NCBI GenBank assembly: GCA_003343625.1
Contig: QAKV01000028.1
Span: 1 to 64,000, forward strand
Length of the DNA: 64,000 nt
Origin: Clostridiales bacterium
GTDB lineage: Bacteria > Bacillota > Clostridia > Lachnospirales > Lachnospiraceae
Direction: 5' to 3'
Made by a program: the position numbers and the translations under genes. The notes under the pieces are model-generated. The model made no database searches. It had not been told where the DNA came from and worked only from the letters and a program-made list of their open reading frames with translations. Shown here in pieces: positions 46,085-54,562 of the stretch (positions are counted from its first letter, which is position 1; each line of letters begins with the position of its first letter).

Positions 46085-46215
46085 ACCTCCTATTAAAAAA
46101 TTATAATCGATTTCATCATACGAAATTCTTTATTAAAATCGTTAAAACTCTCGAAAAAATGCATATAAAACGAATTAAAAACGATCAAGACGAAAAGAAT
46201 TCGTTACAATGTGCC
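46085..46215. promoter_or_regulatory. Divergent AT-rich control region with candidate XRE operators
   Basis: Repeated and inverted AACGAT/ATCGTT-like motifs occur here (taatcgatt near 46104, aaaatcgtt near 46135, aaaacgat near 46177, acgaaaagaattcgt near 46190-46204). On the minus strand a TATAAT (46100-46105) precedes the regulator by about 25 bases, with a poor -35. On the plus strand TACAAT (46205-46210) lies before the FkbH-like gene. Operator assignment is inference. Confidence 0.4.
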
Positions 46216-46235
46216 GGAAAGGCATTTGAGCACTT

Positions 46236-48098
46236 GTGGCAAAAAAACCTCTGTATTATAATGGAAGAACCAAACGCGCCCAGCGGGGCGGGGATTTAAG
46301 AAAGGACGAGAGGCAATTGCGTGAATTGGAATACCCTTTTGACAGCGAATGGATTCTGAAAAAATCGAAGAGCATCCGGAGAACCCTCCTTTCGGACGGG
46401 ACGGCCCGCCTGAAGAAGAGGATCGCGGTGCTCGGAGGCTCCACCACCCACGACATCGTGCGCATTCTGGATCTGTTTTTGCTCAACCACGGAATAGAGG
46501 CTGAATTTTACGAATCCGAATACGGGATGTACTGGGAGGATGCGATGTTCGGCAACGAAGAACTGAACCGGTTTTCACCGGATCTGATTTTCGTACACAC
46601 GAGTCTGCGCAACATCCGGGAGTTTCCCGGAGCGGATGAGGCGAAGGAGGCGGTGATCGCCCGGCTGGACGCGGAATACGGCAGATTCGAGGCGATGTGG
46701 GAGAAGCTGGCGGACACATGGCACTGCCCGGTCATTCAGAACAACTTTGAGTATCCCTATTTTCGGCTTCTGGGCAATCAGGACGGGGCCGACTGTCATG
46801 GCAGGACCTGGTATGTGAACCGGCTCAACGCCCGGTTCTCGGATTACGCGGAAAAGCACGAGAATTTTTTCCTCAACGATCTGAACTATCAGTCCGCGGT
46901 CTATGGGCTGGATGAGTGGTCGGATCCTTTTTTCTGGCATATGTACAAATACGCCATGTGTTTCAAAGCGATCCCCTGGATGGCACACAATGTGGCAAAC
47001 ATCATCAAGTCCATTTTCGGGAAGAATAAGAAATCCCTTGTGCTGGATCTGGACAATACTCTCTGGGGAGGGGTCGTGGGGGACGATGGGCCGGAGAATC
47101 TGGAAATCGGCCAGGAGACCAGCCTGGGACAGGTATTTTCCGAGTTTCAGTCCTATGTGAAGCTTTTGAAGGATTATGGCGTCATGCTCAATGTGGCATC
47201 CAAAAACGAGGAGGAAAATGCCCTGGCGGGACTAAACCATCCGGAAGGGGTGCTGAGGCCTTCGGATTTCATCCTGATCCGGGCCAACTGGGAGCCCAAA
47301 AGCAAAAACCTCCTGGAGATCGCGGCCGGCCTGAACATCCTGCCGGACAGCCTGGTTTTCGCCGACGACAATCCCGCAGAGCGCGAGATCGTCCGGCAGC
47401 AGGCGCCGGAAGTGACGGTGCCGGAGATCGGAAAGCCCGAAGAGTATATCCGGGTGCTGGATCGGGGCGGCTATTTCGAGGTGACTTCGCTGTCCGAGGA
47501 CGACCGCAGGCGCAGCCAGATGTATCAGGCGAACCTGCAGAGGGCGCAGCAGCAGGCGTTTTTTGCGGATTACGGCGAGTACCTGCGCTCCCTTCGGATG
47601 AAAGCAGTGATCCGGCCTTTCGAATCCATGTATATGGCCAGGATCGCCCAGCTGACCAACAAGAGCAACCAGTTCAATCTCACCACGAAGCGTTTTACCC
47701 AGGCCCAGATCGAGGAGGCCGCCGCAGATCCCAACCTGATCACCCTGTACGGGAAGCTGGAGGACAAGTTCGGGGACAACGGAGTCGTTTCCGTCGTCAT
47801 CGCGGAAAAGGACGGAAAGCGGGCCCATATTTCGCTGTGGCTGATGAGCTGCCGGGTGCTCAAGCGGGAGATGGAAGCCGCCATGATGGATGAGCTGATT
47901 CGTCGCTGTCGCGAGGCCGAAATCGATACGGTGTTGGGGTATTATTATCCCACCGCTAAAAACGGTATGGTGAAGGAGTTTTACTCCCAGTTCGGATTCG
48001 TGAAAATTTCGGAGGACGGGGAAGGCAACGCGGTGTGGGAGTACCGGATTCCCGATCGCCCTGAGAAGAGAAATCACGTGATTGAGGTGGAGATTTAA
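46236..48098 (+). CDS. FkbH-like HAD-superfamily protein
   Basis: A 620-residue FkbH-type protein with three parts: an N-terminal SGNH-like region (about 60-250), a HAD domain with the phosphate-handling pair D271 and D273 in V-L-D-L-D-N-T-L-W-G-G, and a C-terminal GNAT-like domain (about 440-610, with N-K-S-N-Q-F-N-L-T-T-K-R). Known FkbH proteins dephosphorylate 1,3-bisphosphoglycerate and load glyceryl onto an acyl carrier protein; relatives also occur in surface-polymer clusters. Followed two bases later by an MBOAT gene. No carrier protein is visible. GTG start with a weak ribosome site, so the true start could be slightly downstream. Confidence 0.85.
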   Translation: MAKKPLYYNGRTKRAQRGGDLRKDERQLRELEYPFDSEWILKKSKSIRRTLLSDGTARLKKRIAVLGGSTTHDIVRILDLFLLNHGIEAEFYESEYGMYWEDAMFGNEELNRFSPDLIFVHTSLRNIREFPGADEAKEAVIARLDAEYGRFEAMWEKLADTWHCPVIQNNFEYPYFRLLGNQDGADCHGRTWYVNRLNARFSDYAEKHENFFLNDLNYQSAVYGLDEWSDPFFWHMYKYAMCFKAIPWMAHNVANIIKSIFGKNKKSLVLDLDNTLWGGVVGDDGPENLEIGQETSLGQVFSEFQSYVKLLKDYGVMLNVASKNEEENALAGLNHPEGVLRPSDFILIRANWEPKSKNLLEIAAGLNILPDSLVFADDNPAEREIVRQQAPEVTVPEIGKPEEYIRVLDRGGYFEVTSLSEDDRRRSQMYQANLQRAQQQAFFADYGEYLRSLRMKAVIRPFESMYMARIAQLTNKSNQFNLTTKRFTQAQIEEAAADPNLITLYGKLEDKFGDNGVVSVVIAEKDGKRAHISLWLMSCRVLKREMEAAMMDELIRRCREAEIDTVLGYYYPTAKNGMVKEFYSQFGFVKISEDGEGNAVWEYRIPDRPEKRNHVIEVEI

Positions 48099-48100
48099 GC

Positions 48101-49606
48101 ATGCTCTTTAATTCCTATATTTTTATCCTGCTGTTTTTCCCGCTCTGCCTGGCAGTTTTCTGTCTGCTGGAAAGCCGGAGAAAGGCGGGGGCGGCCAAAA
48201 TCTGGCTCATCCTGTGTTCCTTCTGGTTTTACGGGTATTCCAATCCGTATCACCTCGTCCTTTTGCTGGGAAGCATAGCCGTCAATTACGGCGCATTTCG
48301 GCTGCTTTGGCGGCTCCGGGGAAAAGGAGCCGCCAAAGCGGTGCTGGCCCTGGGCGTCTGTCTCAATCTGGGCGCGCTGTTTTACTTCAAGTATTATAAC
48401 TTTTTCGCGGAGAACATCAACAGGCTTTTCGGTTCGGAACTGTTGCTGAAGAATATCCTGCTTCCTCTGGGAATCAGCTATTTCACGTTCCAGCAGATCG
48501 GCTTTTTGGTGGATACCTACCGGGGGGAGACCGGGCGGTGCGGTATTGTGGAGTACGCCCTGTTCGTGTCCTTTTTCCCGCGGCTTGTGGCCGGGCCCAT
48601 TGTCACGTTCGGGGAGATGATACCCCAGTTTCGGAAGATCGGCCACCGGGAATTTTCCTGGGAGCAGATGGCGAAGGGGTTGTACCTGTTTACCCTGGGG
48701 CTGGGGAAAAAAGTGCTGTTGGCGGACACCTTCGGCGCGGCCGTGGATTTCGGCTATGGCAGCGTGGCATCCTTAAACGGCACGGATGCGGTTCTGGTTA
48801 TGCTCTTTTATACCATTCAGCTGTATTTCGATTTCAGCGGTTACTGCGATATGGCGCGCGGGATCGGGCACATGCTGGGAATCGAAATCCCGGTGAATTT
48901 CAATTCCCCTTATAAGGCTTCCGATCCCATCGAATTCTGGAAGCGGTGGCATATCACATTAAACCGTTTTCTTCTGAAGTATGTCTATATTCCCCTGGGC
49001 GGGAACCGGAAGGGCAGGGGACGGATGTACTGCAACCTGATGCTGGTCTTCCTGGTCAGCGGATTGTGGCACGGAGCGGGATGGACGTTCCTTCTCTGGG
49101 GCGCCCTGCACGGGATCGTCTACGCAGGCGCCCGTTGGGTGCAGCAAAAAAGGAAACGGACAGGCGCGGCCGCTGCGGAGACGGTAAAAACGGCGGGAAG
49201 CGCGGTCGGACATGCCGCAGGTGTCATCCTGACGTTTCTGTTTCTGAACGTTTCCTGGGTCTTTTTTCGATCTGAGTCCCTTTCCCAGGCGGGAGCGCTC
49301 TTCGCGAGGATGGTCAGGGGCGGGTTTGACCTGCCCTCCCAGGGCATCTACGATGTTTTCAATCTGGGCGAGTTCTGGTATCCGATGAAGGTGCTGGGGG
49401 TGACTTCCCTCCCCGGCAGCGGCATGTACCTGTGCGCGGCCTTCACCCTGTTCGCGCTGGGGATCCTGTTCTTTTGCAGAAACGCAGGGGAAATGGAGGA
49501 ACGGTTTTCCCCCAAAGCGTCCAATCTGGTGTTGACGTCCGGTCTGTTTTTGTGGTGCGTGCTGTCGCTGTCCGGCGTCAGCAGCTTCCTGTATTTCAAA
49601 TTCTGA
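48101..49606 (+). CDS. MBOAT-family O-acyltransferase (AlgI/DltB-like)
   Basis: A 501-residue membrane protein with about eleven spans. The conserved S-G-L-W-H-G-A-G-W contains the family's essential histidine, H324, and Y-F-D-F-S-G-Y-C-D-M-A-R-G lies before it, also a family hallmark. MBOAT enzymes pass acyl groups across the membrane to polysaccharides or teichoic acid. It follows the FkbH-like gene by two bases and precedes an SGNH partner by 14, mirroring the AlgI-AlgJ and DltB-DltD pairs. Confidence 0.93.
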   Translation: MLFNSYIFILLFFPLCLAVFCLLESRRKAGAAKIWLILCSFWFYGYSNPYHLVLLLGSIAVNYGAFRLLWRLRGKGAAKAVLALGVCLNLGALFYFKYYNFFAENINRLFGSELLLKNILLPLGISYFTFQQIGFLVDTYRGETGRCGIVEYALFVSFFPRLVAGPIVTFGEMIPQFRKIGHREFSWEQMAKGLYLFTLGLGKKVLLADTFGAAVDFGYGSVASLNGTDAVLVMLFYTIQLYFDFSGYCDMARGIGHMLGIEIPVNFNSPYKASDPIEFWKRWHITLNRFLLKYVYIPLGGNRKGRGRMYCNLMLVFLVSGLWHGAGWTFLLWGALHGIVYAGARWVQQKRKRTGAAAAETVKTAGSAVGHAAGVILTFLFLNVSWVFFRSESLSQAGALFARMVRGGFDLPSQGIYDVFNLGEFWYPMKVLGVTSLPGSGMYLCAAFTLFALGILFFCRNAGEMEERFSPKASNLVLTSGLFLWCVLSLSGVSSFLYFKF

Positions 49607-49620
49607 AGGAGGAGACGCAA

Positions 49621-50715
49621 ATGAAAAGCTGCCGAAAATGGCTGGCCGGGTTTCTGGCGCTGGTTTTGGCCGGGCTCGTGGCTGCCGGGGCGCTGGTGAT
49701 CTGGGTGGATCCGTTTTTCCAGTATCATAAGCCGCTGTCCTGGTTTCCGTATCTGGTGGACAATCAGGTGAATCAGAATCCGGGTCTGGCAAAGCACATG
49801 GACTATGAAGGCGTGCTGCTGGGATCTTCCATGACCGCCAGCTTCAACACGGACTGGTTCGAAGAAAAACTCAACATCAAAACCCAGAAGCTCTCCTACA
49901 ATGGATCCTATCCGAAAGATCTCGCCAACATCATGGATCTGGTGTTTTCGGCGAAGGGAAATGGGGTAAAGGCGGTCTTTATGGCTGTGGATCAGGGGAC
50001 GCTTTCGGGCGGAGTGGAAGAGACGAAATTTCCGATCACGGAGTATCTCTATGACGATAATCCCCTTAACGATGTGCCATATCTGTTCAATAAGGAAGTA
50101 TTGCTGGACTATATTCTGCGCCCCCTGGCGGATCCGAAGGACCGGTCGGACTGGTCGAAACTGTATCAGCCCTGGTGGACGGACGAGTATTACAATAAGA
50201 CCAATGTGCTGATGTACTACGAGCCCGCTCCGGAAGCGGAAAACCCCATGGCGGCGGACTATTTTCTGGCGGCGGTGGAGAAGAATCTGGAGCGGAATAT
50301 CTGCCCTTATATCGAAGCCCATCCGGAGACGGAGTTCTACCTGTTTTACCCGCCTTACAGCATTCTGTACTGGAATGATGTGAGCCGCCAGAAAGAGCTG
50401 GATGCGGTGATCGATGAGCTGCTCTATACCACCGGGCGGCTGTTGGCCTATGATAACGTGCGAATCTTCAATTTTCTCGGGGAGGTGGAGATCGTCTGCA
50501 ACCTGAACAATTATGCGGATTACATCCATTATCACGAGGATATCTGTCGTTATATCACGGATTGTTTCGCGAGCGGGGAGAGGGAATTGACGGAGGAGAA
50601 CTTTGAGGCTTCTTTTGCGGCCTTAAGGGATCTGGTTTCCGGATACGATTATGAAGCCATCTGGGACGACTGGCAGGATCCGCGGCCGCGGTTTTATCAG
50701 GGACAGGGAGGATGA
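49621..50715 (+). CDS. Membrane-anchored SGNH-like partner of MBOAT (DltD/AlgJ-like role)
   Basis: A 364-residue protein with an N-terminal signal anchor (about residues 8-28) and an extracytoplasmic SGNH-like domain. L-L-G-S-S-M-T (G68-S69-S70) is the nucleophile block, F-Y-L-F-Y-P-P-Y-S is central, and D-Y-I-H-Y near 300 supplies the D-x-x-H pair. GGAGGAG precedes ATG 49621 well, and earlier in-frame codons lie inside the MBOAT gene. Paired with the MBOAT it probably completes acyl transfer to a surface polymer; the acyl group is unknown. Confidence 0.78.
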   Translation: MKSCRKWLAGFLALVLAGLVAAGALVIWVDPFFQYHKPLSWFPYLVDNQVNQNPGLAKHMDYEGVLLGSSMTASFNTDWFEEKLNIKTQKLSYNGSYPKDLANIMDLVFSAKGNGVKAVFMAVDQGTLSGGVEETKFPITEYLYDDNPLNDVPYLFNKEVLLDYILRPLADPKDRSDWSKLYQPWWTDEYYNKTNVLMYYEPAPEAENPMAADYFLAAVEKNLERNICPYIEAHPETEFYLFYPPYSILYWNDVSRQKELDAVIDELLYTTGRLLAYDNVRIFNFLGEVEIVCNLNNYADYIHYHEDICRYITDCFASGERELTEENFEASFAALRDLVSGYDYEAIWDDWQDPRPRFYQGQGG

Positions 50716-50717
50716 CG

Positions 50718-51794
50718 ATGATACAGAAAGTATTGGGATTTTTGTTTCTGTTCGCGCTGTCGCCCCTTTGCACGGGGCTGTTGTGGCGGGGAAAGCTCGG
50801 AAAGAGGAAAGAAGGGGTCTGGGATTTTTATCTGCCGGGGTTTCTGACTCAGCTGGCGGCCTTTCAGGTGATCGCCGTTCCTGTGATGATCCTGGATGCC
50901 TACGGGATGGATTTGCTGGTAATTCTGTCCTGCGCAGCGTTGACGCTGCTGGCGGCGGGGGGGCTTTTGCGGGCGGTCTTTGCGGCCAGGAAAAAAGAGG
51001 CGCCCGCCCTGATCGGTTTTTCGGCGTGCAGGGCGGCTTTGCGGAAAATGACCTGGGAGTGCCGAATATACTGGCTCATCGTTTTGGCGGCCGTCCTGTT
51101 CCAGATGTATATGGCCTATACCCGCGCCTCCTTCGACGGGGACGACGCCTACTATGTGGTGCAGTCGGTGCTGGCGGATCAGACCGGGGTGCTCAACCGG
51201 ATCCGGCCCTATACCGGACTTTCCACGGATCTGGATATCCGCCATGCCCTGGCGGCCCTGCCCCTGTGGGAAGCGCTGGTGGCCCGGCTGACTGGCGTTC
51301 ACGCGACCATCGTGGCCCACACTTTGCTGCCGTTGGTGCTGATCCCTCTCACCTATTTCGTCTACGGGAAAATCGGCGCGAAGCTGCTGGGCGCTGAGGA
51401 ATGGCGGCTGCCCGCCTTTCTCATCCTGGTGAACATTTTGCAGATTTTCGGGAACACTTCGATTTATACCAACGCGACCTTTTTCCTGATGCGTACCTGG
51501 CAGGGGAAATCCGTCATGGCCAACCTGATCCTGCTGGCGCTCATCTGGCTGTTTCTGGAGATTCTGGATGACAAAACGGAAGGGGCGAAAACCGGGTTCT
51601 GGATTTTGATGGCGCTGACCAACGTGGCGGCTGCGATGATGACCAGCATGGGCGCCTTTCTCGCAGGGCTGTTTTTGGGGATCGTATCCCTCGTGGCCGC
51701 TCTGCGCAAAAAGAAGCCGTCCCTTCTGGGCAGGACCGTTTTGTGCTGCATTCCCAACGCCGTGTTTTTAGTCATGCTTCTGGTCATGGGTTAG
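50718..51794 (+). CDS. DUF6077-like membrane protein, N-terminal part
   Basis: A 358-residue protein with about nine spans. The loop D-G-D-D-A-Y-Y-V (near residue 140) and M-R-T-W-Q-G-K-S match DUF6077 membrane proteins as I know them. ATG 50718 has GGGAGG six bases upstream; the ATG at 50712 abuts it with no space. The frame stops at TAG 51792, and the following gene, in another frame, looks like the missing C-terminal half. So this may be one half of a split gene, or of a natural two-gene version. Confidence 0.6.
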   Translation: MIQKVLGFLFLFALSPLCTGLLWRGKLGKRKEGVWDFYLPGFLTQLAAFQVIAVPVMILDAYGMDLLVILSCAALTLLAAGGLLRAVFAARKKEAPALIGFSACRAALRKMTWECRIYWLIVLAAVLFQMYMAYTRASFDGDDAYYVVQSVLADQTGVLNRIRPYTGLSTDLDIRHALAALPLWEALVARLTGVHATIVAHTLLPLVLIPLTYFVYGKIGAKLLGAEEWRLPAFLILVNILQIFGNTSIYTNATFFLMRTWQGKSVMANLILLALIWLFLEILDDKTEGAKTGFWILMALTNVAAAMMTSMGAFLAGLFLGIVSLVAALRKKKPSLLGRTVLCCIPNAVFLVMLLVMG

Positions 51795-51804
51795 GAGGAA
51801 AATG

Positions 51805-52575
51805 ATGCGGGAAATCTGGAACGTTTTTCGAAATTACTGCGGAACCGGTATTTATCCTTTCCTGTTCCTGGCCGCTTTGGCCTATCTGCTTTGGGCGGAA
51901 AGGGATAGAAAGATCCGCCTGGTGCTGGTGGAGTCGTCGCTGGTCACGATCGCGCTCTTTTTCCTTCCCTTTTTCAAGACGGTGATGAACGCCCTTGGGG
52001 AAGGGGAAACCTATTACCGGATCCTGTGGCTTCTGCCCATGACCGCGGTGATCGCTTATGCCGGGATTAAAATGATCGGCGGGCACAGGCGGATCGGGAT
52101 GATCGCCCTGGCGGCCCTGCTGATCCTTTCCGGCCAGTACGTGTATGAGAACCAGTTTATCACGAAGGCGCAGAACCGCTTTCACATTCCCAACTCCGTC
52201 ATCGCCATCTGTAACGAGATCATGCCGGCGGAAGACGAGGAAAGGGTCTGGGCCGTGTTCCCCGAGGAACTGATCTACTATGTGCGGCAGTATTCCTCGG
52301 AAATCCAGATGCCCTATGGCCGGGAAATGCTGGAACCATCCTGGGAATGGAACTGGGATACCCACCCCATCTATGAAGTGATGCGGGAGAATCCCGTCGA
52401 TCTGGACGCGCTCAGCCCGCTGCTGACGGAATACCATTGCCAGTATCTGATTTTGAATCGAAGCATCCCCATCGAAGGGGATCCGGAAGAAAACGGATTG
52501 CAGCTGATCGCGCAGATCGAGGCCTATGATCTGTACCGCAATACGGCGGTGGAGCTGTATCAAAAGGCGGAGTGA
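51805..52575 (+). CDS. DUF6077-like membrane protein, C-terminal part
   Basis: A 256-residue protein with about five spans (to about residue 110) and a soluble region. Y-Y-R-I-L-W-L-L-P-M-T and the I-L-N-R-S region complete what looks like a single DUF6077-type protein begun by the previous gene. AGGAGG sits across the previous stop, six bases before ATG 51805, so it can be translated independently. Confidence 0.6.
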   Translation: MREIWNVFRNYCGTGIYPFLFLAALAYLLWAERDRKIRLVLVESSLVTIALFFLPFFKTVMNALGEGETYYRILWLLPMTAVIAYAGIKMIGGHRRIGMIALAALLILSGQYVYENQFITKAQNRFHIPNSVIAICNEIMPAEDEERVWAVFPEELIYYVRQYSSEIQMPYGREMLEPSWEWNWDTHPIYEVMRENPVDLDALSPLLTEYHCQYLILNRSIPIEGDPEENGLQLIAQIEAYDLYRNTAVELYQKAE

Positions 52576-52606
52576 AGAAAAAAGGGATACGGGGGAGAAT
52601 GAAGAG

Positions 52607-54541
52607 ATGAAGACGAAAATCGCGACAGGCAGAAGTCGCTGGATGCTGTTTCTGGGCGCGCTGTTTTCGGCGCGGGCGCTCACGGTCACCATGGCGGTGG
52701 GAGAAGTGGAAGACGAGGGGATTGCGGACGCGGCCAGAAAGGGAATTTATACTTTCCTGGAGCAGGCGGGACAGGGGTTGACGGAAAAAGGGCTCTTGCT
52801 GACCGTCTTAACGCTGTGTCTGTATGTGTGTTATAAAAAATTCTGGATCGACGGACAGGGAAAAGCGATTCGCTTCAGCCGGATGCTGGCCCTGCTTCTG
52901 GCGGTGTTGTATACGGGAGGCCTCGGATTTCTGTGGGCCAACAGCCCGGACATTCTGTTTTCTCCCCGTTTAAATCTGCTGAGGACTATCGTGACTCTGG
53001 TCGGGTGCTATGCGTTTTATCTGTGGGCGGAAAATGCTCTCTACGCCCTGTTTCATAGCGGCAGAGATATTCGGATCAGGGCCGGTTTCGCGAGACCGCT
53101 GCAGCGGCTGTACCGAAACCATCCCTGGCTGACGGTTTGGATCGGAATTCTGTTCTTTTGGGGCGGGCACCTGATCCTGCGCTATCCGGCGGCGATGAGC
53201 TACGATAACTGGGCTCAGCTGGGCTATTATTTCGGAGTCCACACATGGACTACGGCCCAGCCGGTTTTCCATACCTGGCTGTTCGGCTGTTTCGTTCGTC
53301 TTGGGCTTTCCCTGGGCAGCGCGAACGCGGGGCTGTTCTGTTTCGTGCTGTTCCAGTCGGCTGTGATGGCCGCGGCGCTGTCCTGGTCCCTGCTTTTGAT
53401 GCGCAGCTGGAAGGCGCCGGCCTGGATCCGCCTTCTGACCTTCGCCGTGGTTTGCTTCGCTCCCTACTATGCGGGGTATGCCGCCTTTCCCATCAAGGAC
53501 TTCCTGTATACGGCCTGCTTCCTTTTGCTGGTGCTGGGCTGTATCGAACTGGCGCGGGATCCCGTCCGGTTCTTTCAAAGCGGGCCTCGGATGGGCCTTT
53601 GGGTGCTGGGAGTCTGTTTTATGATTCTGTTCCGGAAAAACGGAATCTACGTTTATCTTCCCGTGGTTTTGCTGATCGTCCTGAACTGGGGGCTGGGGCG
53701 GCTGCGGGAAAGAAAGGGAAAACGAGCGGGGAAGCGGTCGGCGTTTCGTGGCCGCGCATTGTTCGCTCCTGCGCTTTGCCTGATCCTTCCTCTGCTTCTG
53801 TCCTGGGGCGCGGAAACGGCTATCTCTCTTCGCTATGACGTGCAAAAAGATTCGCCCAAGGAGATGTTCTCCCTGCCCTTCCAGCAAACCGCCCGGTTCG
53901 TGCGGGATTTCGGGCAGGAGATCCCGGCGCGGGAGCAGGAAGTGATCCGGAAGGTGCTGGATTACGACAACCTCCCTCAGCTTTATAACCCGATGACGGC
54001 GGATCCGGTGAAAACTACGTACCGGGCTGAGAATACGGCGGATCTGGCGGCCTATTTCAAGCTGTGGATCCGACAGTTTTTCCGCCATCCCCTATGCTAT
54101 GTGGAGGCCACCTGGAATCAGAATTATTATTTGTTCGCTCCCTATGTGGACAACATCGTCTACAATAAGAACTGTTTCACAGGCGCGGAGACGCTCTGGG
54201 ACGAACCGATCTATGAAACGCTCAACATCCACATCCCGGAGAGCCTTGAGGGCCTGGACGCCGTGGCTGTAAGCCTGTATTCCCTCCTGACGAAGATGCC
54301 CGTGATCGGCATGCTCAATAACGTGGCATTTTACATGATCCTGATGGCCATGGTGATCGCGTTCATGCTGGCGGATCGATGGAAAAAGGAGCAGCTGTTC
54401 GTCTTGCTGCCCCTGCTCCTTTCCTTTTTCATCATTCTGATGGCGCCTCAGATTCAGGATCAGCCGCGGTATGCGTTCCCGATCATTTACGCGATGCCGT
54501 CGGTAACGGCATTTTACCTGTCCCGTTCCCGCAGATCCTGA
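52607..54541 (+). CDS. DUF6020 family multi-spanning membrane protein
   Basis: A 644-residue paralogue of the protein at 41763: A-M-S-Y-D-N-W-A-Q...A-Q-P-V-F-H-T-W-L corresponds to Y-D-S-F-Q-Q...H-H-P-W-L-H-T, and F-P-I-K-D-F-L-Y plus F-R-K-N-G-I-Y correspond to the later W-K-D-I-P and F-R-S-N-G-L-Y blocks. About thirteen spans plus a soluble C-terminal segment (about 420-580). ATG 52607 has GGGGGAG upstream; an in-frame ATG 81 bases earlier lies inside the previous gene and is unlikely. GT-C-like role inferred. Confidence 0.75.
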   Translation: MKTKIATGRSRWMLFLGALFSARALTVTMAVGEVEDEGIADAARKGIYTFLEQAGQGLTEKGLLLTVLTLCLYVCYKKFWIDGQGKAIRFSRMLALLLAVLYTGGLGFLWANSPDILFSPRLNLLRTIVTLVGCYAFYLWAENALYALFHSGRDIRIRAGFARPLQRLYRNHPWLTVWIGILFFWGGHLILRYPAAMSYDNWAQLGYYFGVHTWTTAQPVFHTWLFGCFVRLGLSLGSANAGLFCFVLFQSAVMAAALSWSLLLMRSWKAPAWIRLLTFAVVCFAPYYAGYAAFPIKDFLYTACFLLLVLGCIELARDPVRFFQSGPRMGLWVLGVCFMILFRKNGIYVYLPVVLLIVLNWGLGRLRERKGKRAGKRSAFRGRALFAPALCLILPLLLSWGAETAISLRYDVQKDSPKEMFSLPFQQTARFVRDFGQEIPAREQEVIRKVLDYDNLPQLYNPMTADPVKTTYRAENTADLAAYFKLWIRQFFRHPLCYVEATWNQNYYLFAPYVDNIVYNKNCFTGAETLWDEPIYETLNIHIPESLEGLDAVAVSLYSLLTKMPVIGMLNNVAFYMILMAMVIAFMLADRWKKEQLFVLLPLLLSFFIILMAPQIQDQPRYAFPIIYAMPSVTAFYLSRSRRS

Positions 54542-54562
54542 AAGGAGGGGATCCCGGCCCGG

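Noticed and set aside
49348-50535. Minus-strand frame of 395 codons opposite the SGNH-like gene
   Set aside because: No domain; overlaps well-supported genes on the other strand with good ribosome sites.
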